Below, piece by piece: positions 52,501-58,113 of a stretch of 64,000 nucleotides of DNA (positions within the stretch are counted from its first letter, which is position 1; each line of letters opens with the position of its first letter). Made by a program: the position numbers and the translations under genes. This DNA is from Apricaphanius iberus (Eukaryota > Chordata > Actinopteri > Cyprinodontiformes > Aphaniidae). The stretch covers positions 186,001 through 250,000 of the forward strand of contig JAPXFQ010000248.1 in assembly GCA_028564705.1 (NCBI GenBank). The letters are read 5' to 3'. The notes beneath the pieces were generated by a model. That model saw nothing but the letters and a program-made list of their open reading frames with translations. It was not told where the DNA came from and made no database searches.

Positions 52501-55500
52501 TTTGGAGAAAACAACTCATAATTATTCTGTCAATAGAAGTCTCACCTAAGCTTGGGATCTTTTCTGTTGATTCATTTTTCCATTTCAGAATTTTCAGATT
52601 TAATTTTAAAACAGAATGTGAAACTCATGTATCATTTTCTTTCCAGTTTATAATTATGCACTACTTGTAGCCAGTCACGAGGAATTAAAATAAAATACAC
52701 AAGAGTTCTTGCTTTTAATTTTACAAAAAGGGCTAACATTTCAAGATGGATGAATGGTTTTAATACCATTCAAACGTCAAGAAACTGGATGGGTGTAAAT
52801 ACGTTTGCCAGGAATTTTAACATCTTTAGATCTTTAGATGTTAATATGTTACTTCTTTTGAAGCTACCATTAACTCTTGAGAGTTCACAGTTGAAGTTAA
52901 TACCATCATTGACACTGAGGAGATATGGCATTCAGCTGAATCTTTCTAACAGGTTTCCTTATTACGAGAACAAGAGATGCCAAACATGCACTTCCTCCAT
53001 TCTAGCACATATTGTGTAAATATCCAATTAAGCAGTCGTCAGAGAGTACTAAAATCAGTCAGGCACATCTTTTGGCAGCCACAAAGAAGATGACTGTCAT
53101 CACCAAGGATCCAGATCCTGACTGAGCAACTTGGACAGGCGAGATTTAACTAATTGCAACCATTTCCTGTGGAACCAAAAACAGGGGGGGGTTAGAGGTG
53201 TAAAGGTGGATCCAAAGGGCAGGATGCTAAGCTGAGATTTTAAACTGCACCATTTTCTCTTTTTGGGTGCTGCCCAAAATCGAGATACTCTGAATTTAAA
53301 AGTTAAAAGTTCTTCTGTCAGGTTTAATGCCAATCATACTACTTCATCCCCCCCCAAAAAAAAAGTAGCTTAAATCATTCAAGCATGGCCAAGTCCATCC
53401 CCTTAAGACCACACAGCAGGAAAGGGTCTGACGAATTCCCTCGAATCCAAACTACCCTGGACATTTCTTTATTAAAGTAAGGTCTCAGTGAGCAAACTGA
53501 AAGCCATACGACCACATGATTACAGTTTGCTGAGCTAATTTATTAGCAAATGTCGTTTGGGTTTTTTTTTTTTTTTTTTGCTTGGAAGGCTTTTATATAG
53601 TTTAGTGTGTGGTCTGTAAAAAGATGAAAGCCTGTGCTAAGCAGCACTAAATAAATCAATCCCAGACCCGAACCTTGTGAAAGATATCAGAGAATTTCAT
53701 TGTCAGAACTCAGCAGCAGGTCTCCTTTAAGCCCGACTGATCCGATGAAGCGGATTCTGCTGTCATTTAACTGATTTCCAGGAATCGTCTACACTATGCA
53801 CTTAAAACACCCTTTTTTGTGTGTATTTCTCTTCTGCACAGCTACAAGTAAATGCATTTTATCAGAAATTGTCAAAAACTGAGAGCTTATCACCACCTTC
53901 TCTTCCTGTCCAAAAAAACATCACCCGTTTATAAGTGGGAGTGGGTATATTCAGGGGAAATCATATGTGTGGCGAATTTTAAAGTGGTAAAAACTGTTTC
54001 AAAAACTGCATCCAGATGGACTTTGTTCCAAATGATAACTACAGTAGAGGTCACAGCACACAGGTCATAAACAGAGACCTTCACACAGAGCGGCGCTAAC
54101 ATTTAATCAGAGACAGGTACAGACCCTTGGACAGCTCAAGTTAAAACAATGGTCTGCAGGACAATTTACTGTTTCTTAACTTATTTCATGGAAAAAATTC
54201 TTCAATGTTATTTCTGTTGATTAAGTAATTATTAATAATGGTGTCTAGAAATAAGGCATAATAAGAGATCATTAAAGTTAGTGAAGAGGCCTTTCACCTA
54301 CTCTAATCTCATTATCAATAAAGATGGAAATCTATTAAAAATCTAGTGCCCAAAAATGGACTTCTCCCAGTCAGCTTGACATAAGTTTACTGCTACTTTT
54401 TCTATTGGTTAATAACACTATAAAACTATTCAAGCCTTTCCTATGAACTGGTCCTATTATAACAAATATTTGTTTAGGAAATAGACTAAAAATTAAAGAG
54501 CTATTTGAAATATATATGAAATTACTATACAGCTATAATAAACTGCAGTTTTAAATGTCAAAGTACAGAGCCCCAAAGGGGACATAGGTAGAAAAGCATA
54601 AACTAGACTCAAAGGGAAAGTTAGGTTTTTTTTATAGGTGACCTTATTTTTAGCAAATATTACGTTCCTTTACTCACCCAGACAAGTTTGGAGCCACTTG
54701 GAGCCGTTCAAGAGGACTTTATATCGAGTGCCGATCTGCATATATCCATATATCAGGAGTTAATCAGGGCAGGAGTTAGCATCTGAGGTTTTTACCGGCT
54801 TAATGTAACCGACTCCAACTTACACTAACCTGGGAACCTGTAGTCTTCACAGGTTGCAGAAAAGGGAGCTTAGTCCAATTGGTTATTCGATTAGTGCAAT
54901 TTGGAAACATGCAAACACGAACCATGTTGATGCCTGCAGTGGTTAGTTCTGTCTAACTGACCGTCCTAGAGCACAGAGTGAAAGTCCTGCTCAGACTACA
55001 ATTAGGATGGAGCACGGCAGTAACGTCATAGTAATCGCGCTGGGATAGTTACTTTATTGCTTCCAAATCACGCAGGAACAGAACTAATAAGCACTGCTGA
55101 GACGTGGTGAACTCTGACGGAAGCCCTGCTAACATTTAATAATGCAGATAATGTCTTATTACAGGCGGCAAACTCCTGCCCCAATTGACTCCCATTATAT
55201 GGATATACGCTGATCGCGACTCGATATAAACCCCTGCTGAATGGCTCCAAGTAGCTCCATAATTGTCTGGGTGAGTAAATGAACGTAATATTTGTTAAAA
55301 AATGTTGTCCAGGTTGAAAAAAAATGAACTTTTCCTTTAAGCAATTAGGATTTCTTGAACACAACAGATTGGTACAATGCTAACACATATAAGATAAACA
55401 CAGTGTTTAAAACATACGGTTGTAATGAAGAAAAATGCTGGAAAGTGCCACAGGAGTGAATGCCTATGCAAGGGATGGTAAGTAACAGAAAGACATACTT

Positions 55501-58022
55501 TATCCACTAGAAATTATAGCTGGAAATATTTTCTATTTATCCCATACTTATCCAGGCACGAAAAAAAAAGAAATCAGGGTTAATTATTTCCTCTTTCACA
55601 GTTTCCTTGCTTTTGTTTTTTTACTTTTGACATGAATTAGGACTTTGAATATGGAGAGTTTCCCCTCTGACATGATTTACATGGTTTTAAGGCTATTAGA
55701 GGGAAAAATCATATTACAATGGATCTTAGTGTAGAGAAATATATACTCTCAAAATCAATAGCCACTCGTAGTGACAACAATCCTGTCAGTTTTTTATGCA
55801 TATGGTATATTATTAGGGTTTGATCATATACAGGATGATCCAGCTCATCTACACATTAATACCTGGATGGTTCAGATTCTGTGATGTCTCCTTTGAATGT
55901 TGCATTGAGCTGTTTCTCTCTAGTTAGCAGGTCGTCAATCAGGTTCTGCCTCCTGTCAGCTTCTGACTGCATTCTGATGAGAGCAAGTTAAGATCAACCC
56001 ATCACCTTTCATCAGCATCATCATCACCATCACAATGAACTCAGTGAGGATTCCTGATCATGAATGCAACTGTTAACAATGTATTAGTTTCCTTTTCATA
56101 GAACACTACTACCCTCTACAGGAACACCGATGTTACTGCAAGCAGAACTAAAACTCCAGGAATTACCGTCATCTCAGTCTCATGATCTTTTGAGCTTTTC
56201 ACATTGTAATAAAAAAGGATACATGCGGCGAGATGAGGAGATTCTTAACAAGCCTTCTTTGAGTTGAGCAATATTCTGTTTCAGTTTCTGAAGTGAGGCT
56301 CGTAACGTCATATTTATCTGGGGAAAAAATAAAAGAGAGCACATGCACCCAGGTGAACCTAAAAGCACATAGTCTAAGGAAGGAAGAAAAAAAGAGATGG
56401 TAACACCTCACCTTTGCAGGGTTTCCACCCGTTCTCTGCTGCCTGTTCCTTTCATGGATGTTTTCTGCTATCTCCTGTGCCAAGCGGCAGGTGGCGTCAT
56501 AATTCTGCAACCTACAGAAAACGTGGACGGCAAGGAAAACCTGTAACATGAAGTAGCTACAGATATGCTTTTGAAATAAAGATTTAAAGAACAGCAGAAC
56601 TGAGCGCCTCCCAGGCTGGGATTTGAACAAAGGACCTTCTTGCTACATCCTAGAGTTCTCTGAAGTCTGGTTTTAGGCTCATATAAAGGCAATCACAAGT
56701 TCAGCCTTCTATCGCTGAAGAACATTTCTAGGATTAAAGGACTAATGTCGCAAGAGGACCTGGAAAAAACTAATCCATATATTTATCTTTAGTCAGATTG
56801 ATTGCTGCAACAGCGTCCTCACAGGTCTGCCTAAAAAGTCTTTCAGACAGCTGTAGCTGATCCAGAATGCTGCTGCAGGCGTAGAACCAGGAAAGTAGAG
56901 CACATCATTCAAGTTCTAAAGTCCTTAGACAGGCTCCCTGAAGCTCAAAATTATAGACTTTAAAATACTTTTACTGTTTTATAAAACCTACTAATCATCC
57001 CTAAAATCAGAACCAAACATGAAAAAGCAGCTTTCAGTGTTATGCTCCCCTTATCTGGAAAAAAACAAAAACTTCCAGACCACTGGAAAGCTGCTGAAAC
57101 AGTTCTTTTAAATTAAAGCTAAAAACTAATCTCTTTAGAGCTGCCTTTGAGTAAGTGATTAATAATAGCTGGAATGTCATGTTTTTAAATGTGTCATATC
57201 TTTTAATCCATCTAATGTTGTATTTTATTGTTCTCCCCAAATCCTGTAAAGCTCTGTGAATCGCCACGTTGGAGAAAGCGTGCTATACAAATAAACTTGC
57301 CTTGTTACAAGGCAACAGTACTACCAAATGTGCTACAATACAACAATATTTGGACCAGCTTATTGTCATGTTATCTTCGTAGACAATTACAGCTTGTTTG
57401 ATCATCTGAAACATTTAAATGAATTAAAAAGCAGAAATATGATGACTGTGGTGATCAGGCGTTATTGAAATCAATGATCAAATACATTTTGCAGGTATTA
57501 GACCGTCTGGTGGTGACGATAACTTAAACGCTTCCCATTTTTTATTGCATCAAACACAATCTTGTGCTCAAAACATTTATTTAACGGTTTTCAGCAATGT
57601 CATTTTAGTAAGATTGAATTTCCTGTCAGGGATGCCACCCAAAAATAGTTCTTTGATCATGTGCTTTAGTCAGATTTTTAAGTAGTCAGGGAGATGGGTC
57701 TTTCACACCCCTAAACGGATAGCGGAGCTGAACCGCACCAGATCCCTGCTTGTTGTCATGCGCTCGGGGGGGGGCGTCTAAAATTGAAATAAATGCTCTT
57801 TTTTTTTTTTGCAAAGCCAAAAACAAAGATTTCATAGTGACGAAATATAAACACAAACATGTATCGGGCTAACTTTGATAAGGAAGAAGCAAAAACTGAA
57901 GCTAACTGTGCGCAAAAACGAAACAATTGGACATAAAGGAGGCATATGTCAATCTTAATAATACAGGTGAGACGGTCTATTCTATTAGAAGATATAATCA
58001 CTTACCAGGGATCTTGAGACAT
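7446..58022 (-). CDS. stx8: Syntaxin 8 gene, complete, 8 coding exons
   Basis: Syntaxin 8 is the tail-anchored Qc-SNARE that pairs with syntaxin 7, VTI1B and VAMP8 to fuse late endosomes (family knowledge). Eight minus-strand exons (17, 100, 95, 111, 134, 93, 102 and 65 nt) join at GT-AG sites into 717 nt, giving 238 aa; the human protein is 236 aa. The product starts MSQDPW, has an N-terminal helical region (about residues 7-105), a linker with NPWLIDEPDET, and a SNARE motif (about 155-210) whose zero-layer glutamine is probably Q182 in EEQN. It ends in a hydrophobic anchor (219-235) with a three-residue tail after W236. Intron phases are 2, 0, 2, 2, 1, 1, 1. No stop or frameshift interrupts the chain. 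Introns 2 and 3 are short (94 and 249 bp), while intron 6 is about 32 kb and full of transposons. The family call is very secure; the splice sites were chosen by reading frame and similarity to the human protein. Confidence 0.96.
7957..8003. repeat. GT-rich microsatellite
   Basis: Interrupted (GT)n with GG and AT interruptions. Confidence 0.85.
9851..9874 (+). repeat. Poly-A tract
   Basis: Twenty-four consecutive A with no SINE or LINE body recognised just upstream; it could be the tail of an eroded retroposon. Confidence 0.8.
11789..11840 (+). repeat. 3' tail of an L2-type LINE
   Basis: The phrase GTGTGCTATACAAATAAAATTGCCTTGC is the characteristic end of fish L2-like LINEs, whose tails also appear at 52241-52310 and 57240-57303. 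The body is missing. Confidence 0.55.
12308..12366 (+). repeat. Second type of retroposon tail
   Basis: TTGTAAATTGG-like start, then GGTATATAAATAAACTGAA, resembling the common fish '...GCGCTATATAAATAAAATTGA' tail. It is short and diverged. Confidence 0.4.
12376..12480 (-). pseudogene. Tc1-like transposase fragment
   Basis: Minus-strand translation gives HRVGSIMVWKCFATARPQ, the Tc1 block around HGGGSIMVWGCF. The rest of the element is too eroded to delimit. Confidence 0.45.
13216..13331 (-). repeat. Diverged SINE/LINE tail fragment
   Basis: The pattern 'GTGCCTTGCTCAAAAGCACA' ... 'TTGAGCGACAGTCG' resembles the 'gtgtcttgcccaaggacaca ... gagccacagtcg' repeat also seen at 37598-37880. Confidence 0.4.
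14886..16132. mobile_element. Non-autonomous hAT (Charlie-like) element
   Basis: The ends are CAGTGCTTCTCAA on the left and the inverse TTGAGAAGCACTG on the right. A perfect 8-base duplication CTGTAACT flanks it (14878-14885 and 16133-16140). The 1247-base body contains a poly-G run (about 15737-15748) and a GC-rich right end, but no transposase. The perfect duplication suggests a fairly young insertion. Confidence 0.88.
16141..16646 (-). mobile_element. Truncated hAT element with BED-finger exon
   Basis: The upstream terminus reads TAGGGGTGTAACGG on the minus strand (16633-16646), a known hAT-type end. About 90 bases inward lies a transposase first exon. The other end is not found. The neighbouring Charlie-like element landed in the same stretch. 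Confidence 0.65.
16239..16556 (-). CDS. hAT transposase N-terminal exon with BED zinc finger
   Basis: A 105-residue minus-strand reading frame begins MATAKEKPELEDPP. Residues 14-70 form a BED-type zinc finger (VWNTLVSQL ... KVVCRHCSTEIRYA ... NMLTHCKWHH), with the CxxC pair and the C-terminal histidines in place. BED fingers bind the ends of hAT transposons. The frame stops after DQAKG; the true exon may splice at AAAAG|GTTAAT just before the stop. The catalytic RNase-H-like and dimerisation regions are absent, so it cannot transpose by itself. It is intergrated in the stx8 intron 7 on the same strand, about 320 bases downstream of exon 7 in transcript order, and could in principle be exonised. 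Confidence 0.7.
   Translation of the reverse strand: MATAKEKPELEDPPTSLWSPVWNTLVSQLKIHNWDRQVDKSKVVCRHCSTEIRYAAGNTSNMLTHCKWHHANVNITSTKKKSSVVQLLMSAFKQPILSSSDQAKG
16879..16980 (-). CDS. stx8: stx8 coding exon 7, second half of the SNARE motif
   Basis: It encodes the rest of Glu184, residues 185-217 and one base of Gly218: IIDDLAHLVDKTDGRIRNET and then the juxtamembrane RRVKLVETKSASC. It keeps the SNARE heptad pattern but differs from the human segment at several surface positions. The acceptor is GTCTCAG and the donor is GTGAGC. Confidence 0.95.
16981..18098. other. stx8 intron 6, nothing recognised
   Basis: AT-rich intron sequence directly upstream of exon 7 in transcript order. No repeat or exon recognised. 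Confidence 0.4.
18300..18840. mobile_element. hAT-like insertion within the Tc1 remnant
   Basis: Degenerate inverted motifs around CCGATACTGATT, CCGATATTTGG and GTATCGGCCGATGCCGATAC are typical of a non-autonomous fish hAT group. The exact ends and the target duplication cannot be read. Confidence 0.4.
18962..19243 (-). pseudogene. Tc1 transposase pseudogene fragment
   Basis: The 93-residue frame contains MKRGWIFQYDDDPKHAAQRS, matching the second catalytic aspartate block (FQxDNDPKHT) of Tc1 transposases. Upstream and downstream blocks are broken by stops and insertions, so no functional enzyme remains. Confidence 0.8.
19343..19896 (+). mobile_element. CpG-rich DNA element with SANT-like reading frame
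   Basis: The right end inverts to TAAGGCCACGTCCACACTAAGCCGGATAACGCC, of which AAGCCGGATAA recurs at the left end (19342-19352), so the left end looks shortened. Plus-strand translation at 19606-19650 gives REFLVWTDDEIDLLLFAV, resembling the SANT/Myb-like domain that accompanies Harbinger-type transposons. It interrupts the Tc1 remnant. Confidence 0.45.
20271..22796. other. stx8 intron 6, no gene recognised
   Basis: AT-rich sequence without recognised repeats. The stretch 21340-21760 is less AT-rich and not obviously repetitive, so it is a candidate conserved non-coding element, but nothing here proves it. Confidence 0.35.
22797..22983 (+). repeat. tRNA-derived SINE
   Basis: It has an A-box-like TGGCGTAGTGGTTAGAGCGG, a B-box-like GGTTAGAGTCCCAT, a 'CTGTCAATAAAGCCC' 3' region, and an A- and T-rich tail ending about 22983. 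This matches a common fish tRNA-SINE layout. Confidence 0.75.
22990..23370. repeat. Cluster of CACATGTG-type short repeats
   Basis: About twenty diverged units around ACATGTGAAA fill this stretch. Units at the left run partly in the opposite sense (TTTCACATGG), and those at the right read CATGTGAA. Many contain the palindrome CACATGTG. It starts just behind the SINE tail. Confidence 0.65.
23371..24220. other. stx8 intron 6, nothing recognised
   Basis: AT-rich intron sequence ending in the TTA (24218-24220) that flanks the next element. Confidence 0.4.
24674..26291 (-). mobile_element. Tc1-type transposon with intact transposase (Intruder/DD38E type)
   Basis: This 1618-base element has TA at both borders (24672-24673 and 26292-26293). 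Its terminal inverted repeats are about 26 bases long (GACTACCGTTCAAAAGTTTG left; CACTACCGTTGAAAAGTTTG inverted right). It contains one uninterrupted transposase gene. It sits inside a Harbinger-like MITE in stx8 intron 6, on the same strand as stx8. Matching ends, a clean TA duplication and an open frame indicate a recent insertion. Confidence 0.95.
24836..25879 (-). CDS. Tc1/mariner-family transposase, intact, 347 aa
   Basis: This enzyme cuts and pastes the surrounding transposon at TA sites in the nucleus. It starts MARKRELSSE. Residues 1-50 and 65-115 form the paired-type helix-turn-helix DNA-binding region, separated by an AT-hook-like SGRPR (58-62). The RNase-H-like catalytic domain follows, with D154 in WTDESK, D244 in LQQDNDPKHT and E283 in LNPVELLWE. 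I count 38 residues between D244 and E283, i.e. DD38E rather than the usual DD34E of Tc1. That spacing is the mark of the Intruder family, a sister group of Tc1 reported in fish, lampreys and frogs (from memory). HGGGNVMVWGCF (188-199) is conserved. The length equals the family norm and there is no frameshift or stop, so it could encode an active enzyme. It has no role in the host gene. Confidence 0.95.
   Translation of the reverse strand: MARKRELSSETRQSILVLRNEGYSMREIAKKLKISYNGVYYSLQRTAQTGSNQSRKRSGRPRCTTEQEDKYIRVSSLRNRRLTGPQLASSLNSTRKTPVSTSTVKRRLRDSGLQGRVAKKKPYLRLANKRKRLRWAKEHRHWTEEDWKKVLWTDESKFEVFGSQRRTFVRRRTTEKMLEECLTPSVKHGGGNVMVWGCFGAGKVGDLYRVKGILNKEGYHSILQRHAIPSGQRLIGANFILQQDNDPKHTSKLCKNYLEKKQAAGILSVMEWPAQSPDLNPVELLWEQLDRMVRKKCPSNQSKLWELLLEAWGAISPDYLNKLTARMPKVCNAVIAANGGFFDESKV
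26365..28276. other. stx8 intron 6, nothing recognised
   Basis: AT-rich sequence with a short GGAT/GATA-rich patch near 27058-27078. No exon or repeat family is recognised. Confidence 0.4.
28277..28420. repeat. Fragment of a hAT-like element
   Basis: It begins CGGATGGGTACCAATGTCCGGTGCC and has nearby GGTAC/GGTGCC repeats resembling known fish hAT-type termini. No partner end is seen. Confidence 0.35.
28720..28747. repeat. Poly-G tract
   Basis: A run of G broken by one T at 28728; potentially G-quadruplex forming. Confidence 0.85.
28748..31814. other. stx8 intron 6, nothing recognised
   Basis: AT-rich, with a short (AT)n near 29850 and some GC-richer patches (30880-31020). No gene is recognised. 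Confidence 0.4.
31815..32620 (+). pseudogene. Second Tc1-like transposase remnant, C-terminal part
   Basis: Plus-strand translation from about 31879 gives WPELNTTENL, a stop (TGA where TGG is expected), then SIVKRKMRDMNPKNGDDLKA. This is the region around the third catalytic residue and the C-terminus of a Tc1-like transposase. The 3' non-coding part continues to 32203 and resumes after a SINE insertion at 32557-32620. Only the C-terminal third is present. Confidence 0.8.
32214..32556 (-). repeat. tRNA-like SINE copy 2, with target duplication
   Basis: In minus orientation it begins with an A-box-like stretch and a 'GGTATGGGTTCGTATCCCGG' B-box area, continues with the 'CATGGAGTTTGCATGTTCTC' segment, and ends in a GGATGG tail. 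It is flanked by GGCTTGACAT (32204-32213) and GGCTCAACAT (32557-32566), an 8/10 target duplication within the Tc1 remnant. Confidence 0.75.
32621..35399. other. stx8 intron 6, nothing recognised
   Basis: Mixed AT-rich sequence without recognised exons. Short open frames here lack domains and splice context. Confidence 0.4.
35400..35560 (+). repeat. Retroposon tail, plus orientation
   Basis: It reads GTCAGTGTGCCCCAGGGCAA ... GTTAAGTGCTTTGTGGTCCT ... GCAGGCAATTTACCATTT, a common fish retroposon 3' end. An inverted relative lies at 37598-37880. Confidence 0.55.
35626..35814 (+). repeat. Unclassified dispersed repeat, copy A
   Basis: It starts GTTGACCAGAGACACGGCTA and ends AGAAGTATAAACTAGGCTTT. 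The same order of segments recurs at 61788-61974. I do not recognise the family. Confidence 0.5.
36480..36770. other. GC-rich, CpG-containing patch inside intron 6
   Basis: This stretch is clearly richer in G+C and CpG than its surroundings (GGCCGGGGAGACGC, GCGGGCGGAGG, GAAACGTTCC). No convincing exon or transposon end is visible. It could be a piece of a retroelement, an alternative promoter or an enhancer. Confidence 0.4.
37598..37880 (-). repeat. Retroposon tail, minus orientation
   Basis: The minus strand reads AAATGCAGGCCATTTACAAT-like sequence, then the same 'CTGTCACTGTGTCCCAGGGC' block as at 35400-35560. The plus strand carries 'GTGTCTTGCCCAAGGACACA', a hallmark of the same group. Confidence 0.55.
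37881..39689. other. stx8 intron 6, nothing recognised
   Basis: AT-rich intron DNA without recognised features. Confidence 0.4.
39690..39870 (+). repeat. tRNA-like SINE copy 3
   Basis: GGTAGCACTGTTGCCTTGCAG is followed directly by TACTCCGGCTTCCTCCCACT, so the B-box region is deleted. It then runs through TTGTTTGTCCTGTATGTCTA to GGCCACTTGTCCAG. Confidence 0.65.
40181..45943. other. stx8 intron 6, no gene recognised
   Basis: It contains two short perfect dyads (40393-40410 and 40589-40611) and otherwise AT-rich DNA. The stretch 41860-42130 is less AT-rich and non-repetitive by eye. No exon is recognised. Confidence 0.4.
45944..46142. mobile_element. hAT MITE, about 200 bp
   Basis: The ends are CAGTGTTTGCCAATCCTGGT and the inverse CAGTGTTTCCCCAACCCTCA. 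The interior is also partly palindromic (AAATCAGGTGTGGTGAAGCA versus its inverse). This is a very common fish hAT MITE. The expected 8-base duplication is eroded (TCTTATGT versus CTCTGTGT). Confidence 0.8.
46143..47549. other. stx8 intron 6, nothing recognised
   Basis: AT-rich, with no recognised repeats or exons. Confidence 0.4.
47550..48835. mobile_element. Internally deleted Tc1-like element
   Basis: The left part has 'CCTTGACCACATTTTGTGAA' and 'GGACTTTATCTGACGGACTA'. The right part has the related 'CTTTGTGTTGGTGTACCTCA' and 'TTTTACAAAATGTGGAAAAG'. Both match the long terminal regions of the Tc1 family also seen at 6560-6760. No transposase remains, and a SINE sits inside. Confidence 0.6.
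48204..48425 (+). repeat. tRNA-like SINE copy 4
   Basis: GCATGGCACAGTTGGTAGCA (A box) is followed by the 'GGTCTTTCTGCAT', 'AACTCCAGCTTCCTCCCAT' and 'GATTGGCGACCTGTCCAGG' segments of the same family as copies 1-3. Confidence 0.75.
49010..49102 (-). CDS. stx8: stx8 coding exon 6, first half of the SNARE motif
   Basis: It encodes residues 154-183 plus one base of Glu184, reading QDAGLDALAVVISRQK and then MGQEIGNELEEQN. Q182 is the likely zero-layer glutamine that defines the Q-SNARE class. The acceptor is TTTTAG; a nearby CCCAG would break the frame. The donor is GTAAAT. An intron of about 32 kb follows. Confidence 0.95.
49618..50614 (+). mobile_element. Internally deleted hAT element with transposase exon 1
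   Basis: It starts TAGGGGTGTG and ends with the inverse of TAGGGATGGG. A perfect 8-base duplication TTATATAT flanks it (49610-49617, 50615-50622). AATCGATTC-type subterminal repeats lie at both ends. At 49867-49911 a short exon (MKDEGEIQPAPSLLK) ends at a GTAAAT donor, so it looks like a deletion product of an autonomous hAT. It lies in stx8 intron 5. Confidence 0.85.
50615..50660. repeat. (AT)n(AC)n microsatellite
   Basis: An AT run followed by ATAC and AC units, starting at the target duplication of the hAT element. Confidence 0.85.
51473..51606 (-). CDS. stx8: stx8 coding exon 5
   Basis: It encodes residues 109-152 plus part of Ala153. This is the linker between the N-terminal domain and the SNARE motif, with NPWLIDEPDET followed by GEIKQQQQRIIE. 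A small Gly/Ala run (GGGAAAVGG) replaces the charged stretch of the human linker. The acceptor is CTGCAG and the donor is GTAATT. Confidence 0.95.
51957..52112 (+). mobile_element. Truncated copy of the Harbinger-like MITE
   Basis: It starts TGCTGCATTCAGACC right after TTA (51954-51956). It then follows the 24221 copy: 'GCCAGCGTCAGCAACATCAA', 'TCTCTGCGGCG', 'GCTCCGTCAAC', 'TTCTGCGTTTCAGG'. The other end is missing. Confidence 0.65.
52241..52310 (+). repeat. 3' tail of an L2-type LINE
   Basis: GTAAAGCACCTTGAATTACC followed by CACAAATAAAATCGTCTTGT is the typical end of fish L2-like LINEs. No coding part remains. Confidence 0.6.
52311..54610. other. stx8 intron 4, nothing recognised
   Basis: AT-rich intron sequence with short homopolymer runs (poly-T near 53562-53579). 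No exon recognised. Confidence 0.4.
54611..55338. mobile_element. Foldback element with long inverted arms
   Basis: The left arm (54611-54775) and right arm (about 55155-55338) are long imperfect inverted repeats. Shared blocks include AAATATTACGTTC, TTTACTCACCCAGACAA, TTTATATCGAGT and GGCAGGAGTT. The tips read AAAGGGAAAGTT and AAAGGAAAAGTT. No reading frame is supported. Confidence 0.7.
55863..55973 (-). CDS. stx8: stx8 coding exon 4
   Basis: It encodes residues 72-107 plus part of Arg108. It holds the conserved helix EADRRQNLIDDLLTRE, which closely matches the human segment around GDRRQNLLDDLVTRE. The acceptor is CATCAG and the donor is GTATTA. Confidence 0.95.
56223..56317 (-). CDS. stx8: stx8 coding exon 3
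   Basis: It encodes residues 40-70 plus part of Ile71. This amphipathic helix (TLRASLQKLKQNIAQLKE) matches the second N-terminal helix of syntaxin 8. The acceptor is CCCCAG and the donor is GTATCC. Only 94 bp of intron separates it from exon 2. Confidence 0.93.
56412..56511 (-). CDS. stx8: stx8 coding exon 2
   Basis: It completes Trp6 and encodes residues 7-39, including the conserved YDATC and AQEIAE segments at the start of the N-terminal domain. The acceptor is CTGTAG and the donor is GTGAGG. A second AG six bases into the exon (GTTGCAG) could be used in principle, but only the first keeps the frame with exon 1. Confidence 0.93.
56590..57340 (-). repeat. tRNA-like SINE split by a LINE insertion
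   Basis: Minus-orientation SINE sequence up to about 56648 (GGGATTTGAACAAAGGACCT) resumes at about 57303 (ACAAGGCAACAGTACTACC). Joined across the gap, the pieces follow the order of copies 1 and 2. Confidence 0.65.
56650..57303 (+). mobile_element. L2-type LINE, 3' end only
   Basis: Plus-strand translation near 56800-56880 gives a broken version of DYCNSVLTGLPKKSFRQL ... LIQNAAA, the conserved C-terminal reverse-transcriptase block of fish L2-type LINEs. It ends GTGCTATACAAATAAACTTGCCTTG. 5' truncation is usual for LINEs. Confidence 0.75.
58006..58022 (-). CDS. stx8: stx8 coding exon 1
   Basis: This exon carries the start codon (58020-58022) and encodes MSQDP plus two bases of Trp6, ending at a GTAAGT donor. 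It is only 17 coding bases, so it is easy to miss. The start is supported by the frame running into exon 2 and by the short M-x-x-DPW N-terminus of syntaxin 8 proteins. Confidence 0.9.
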
Positions 58023-58105
58023 CTCGATAAATGTAGCTATTAATCGAAATATCACAGCTTCAAGCAGAGCTGTAATCACTAACAAGCTGTTCCTTGTTTT
58101 GGATA

Positions 58106-58113
58106 TGACGTCA
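58106..58113. promoter_or_regulatory. Perfect CRE palindrome in the stx8 promoter
   Basis: TGACGTCA, the full CREB/ATF site, lies 84 bases upstream of the stx8 start codon, in a stretch slightly richer in CpG than its surroundings. The position fits a core-promoter element of stx8. Function is inferred from motif and location only. Confidence 0.45.
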
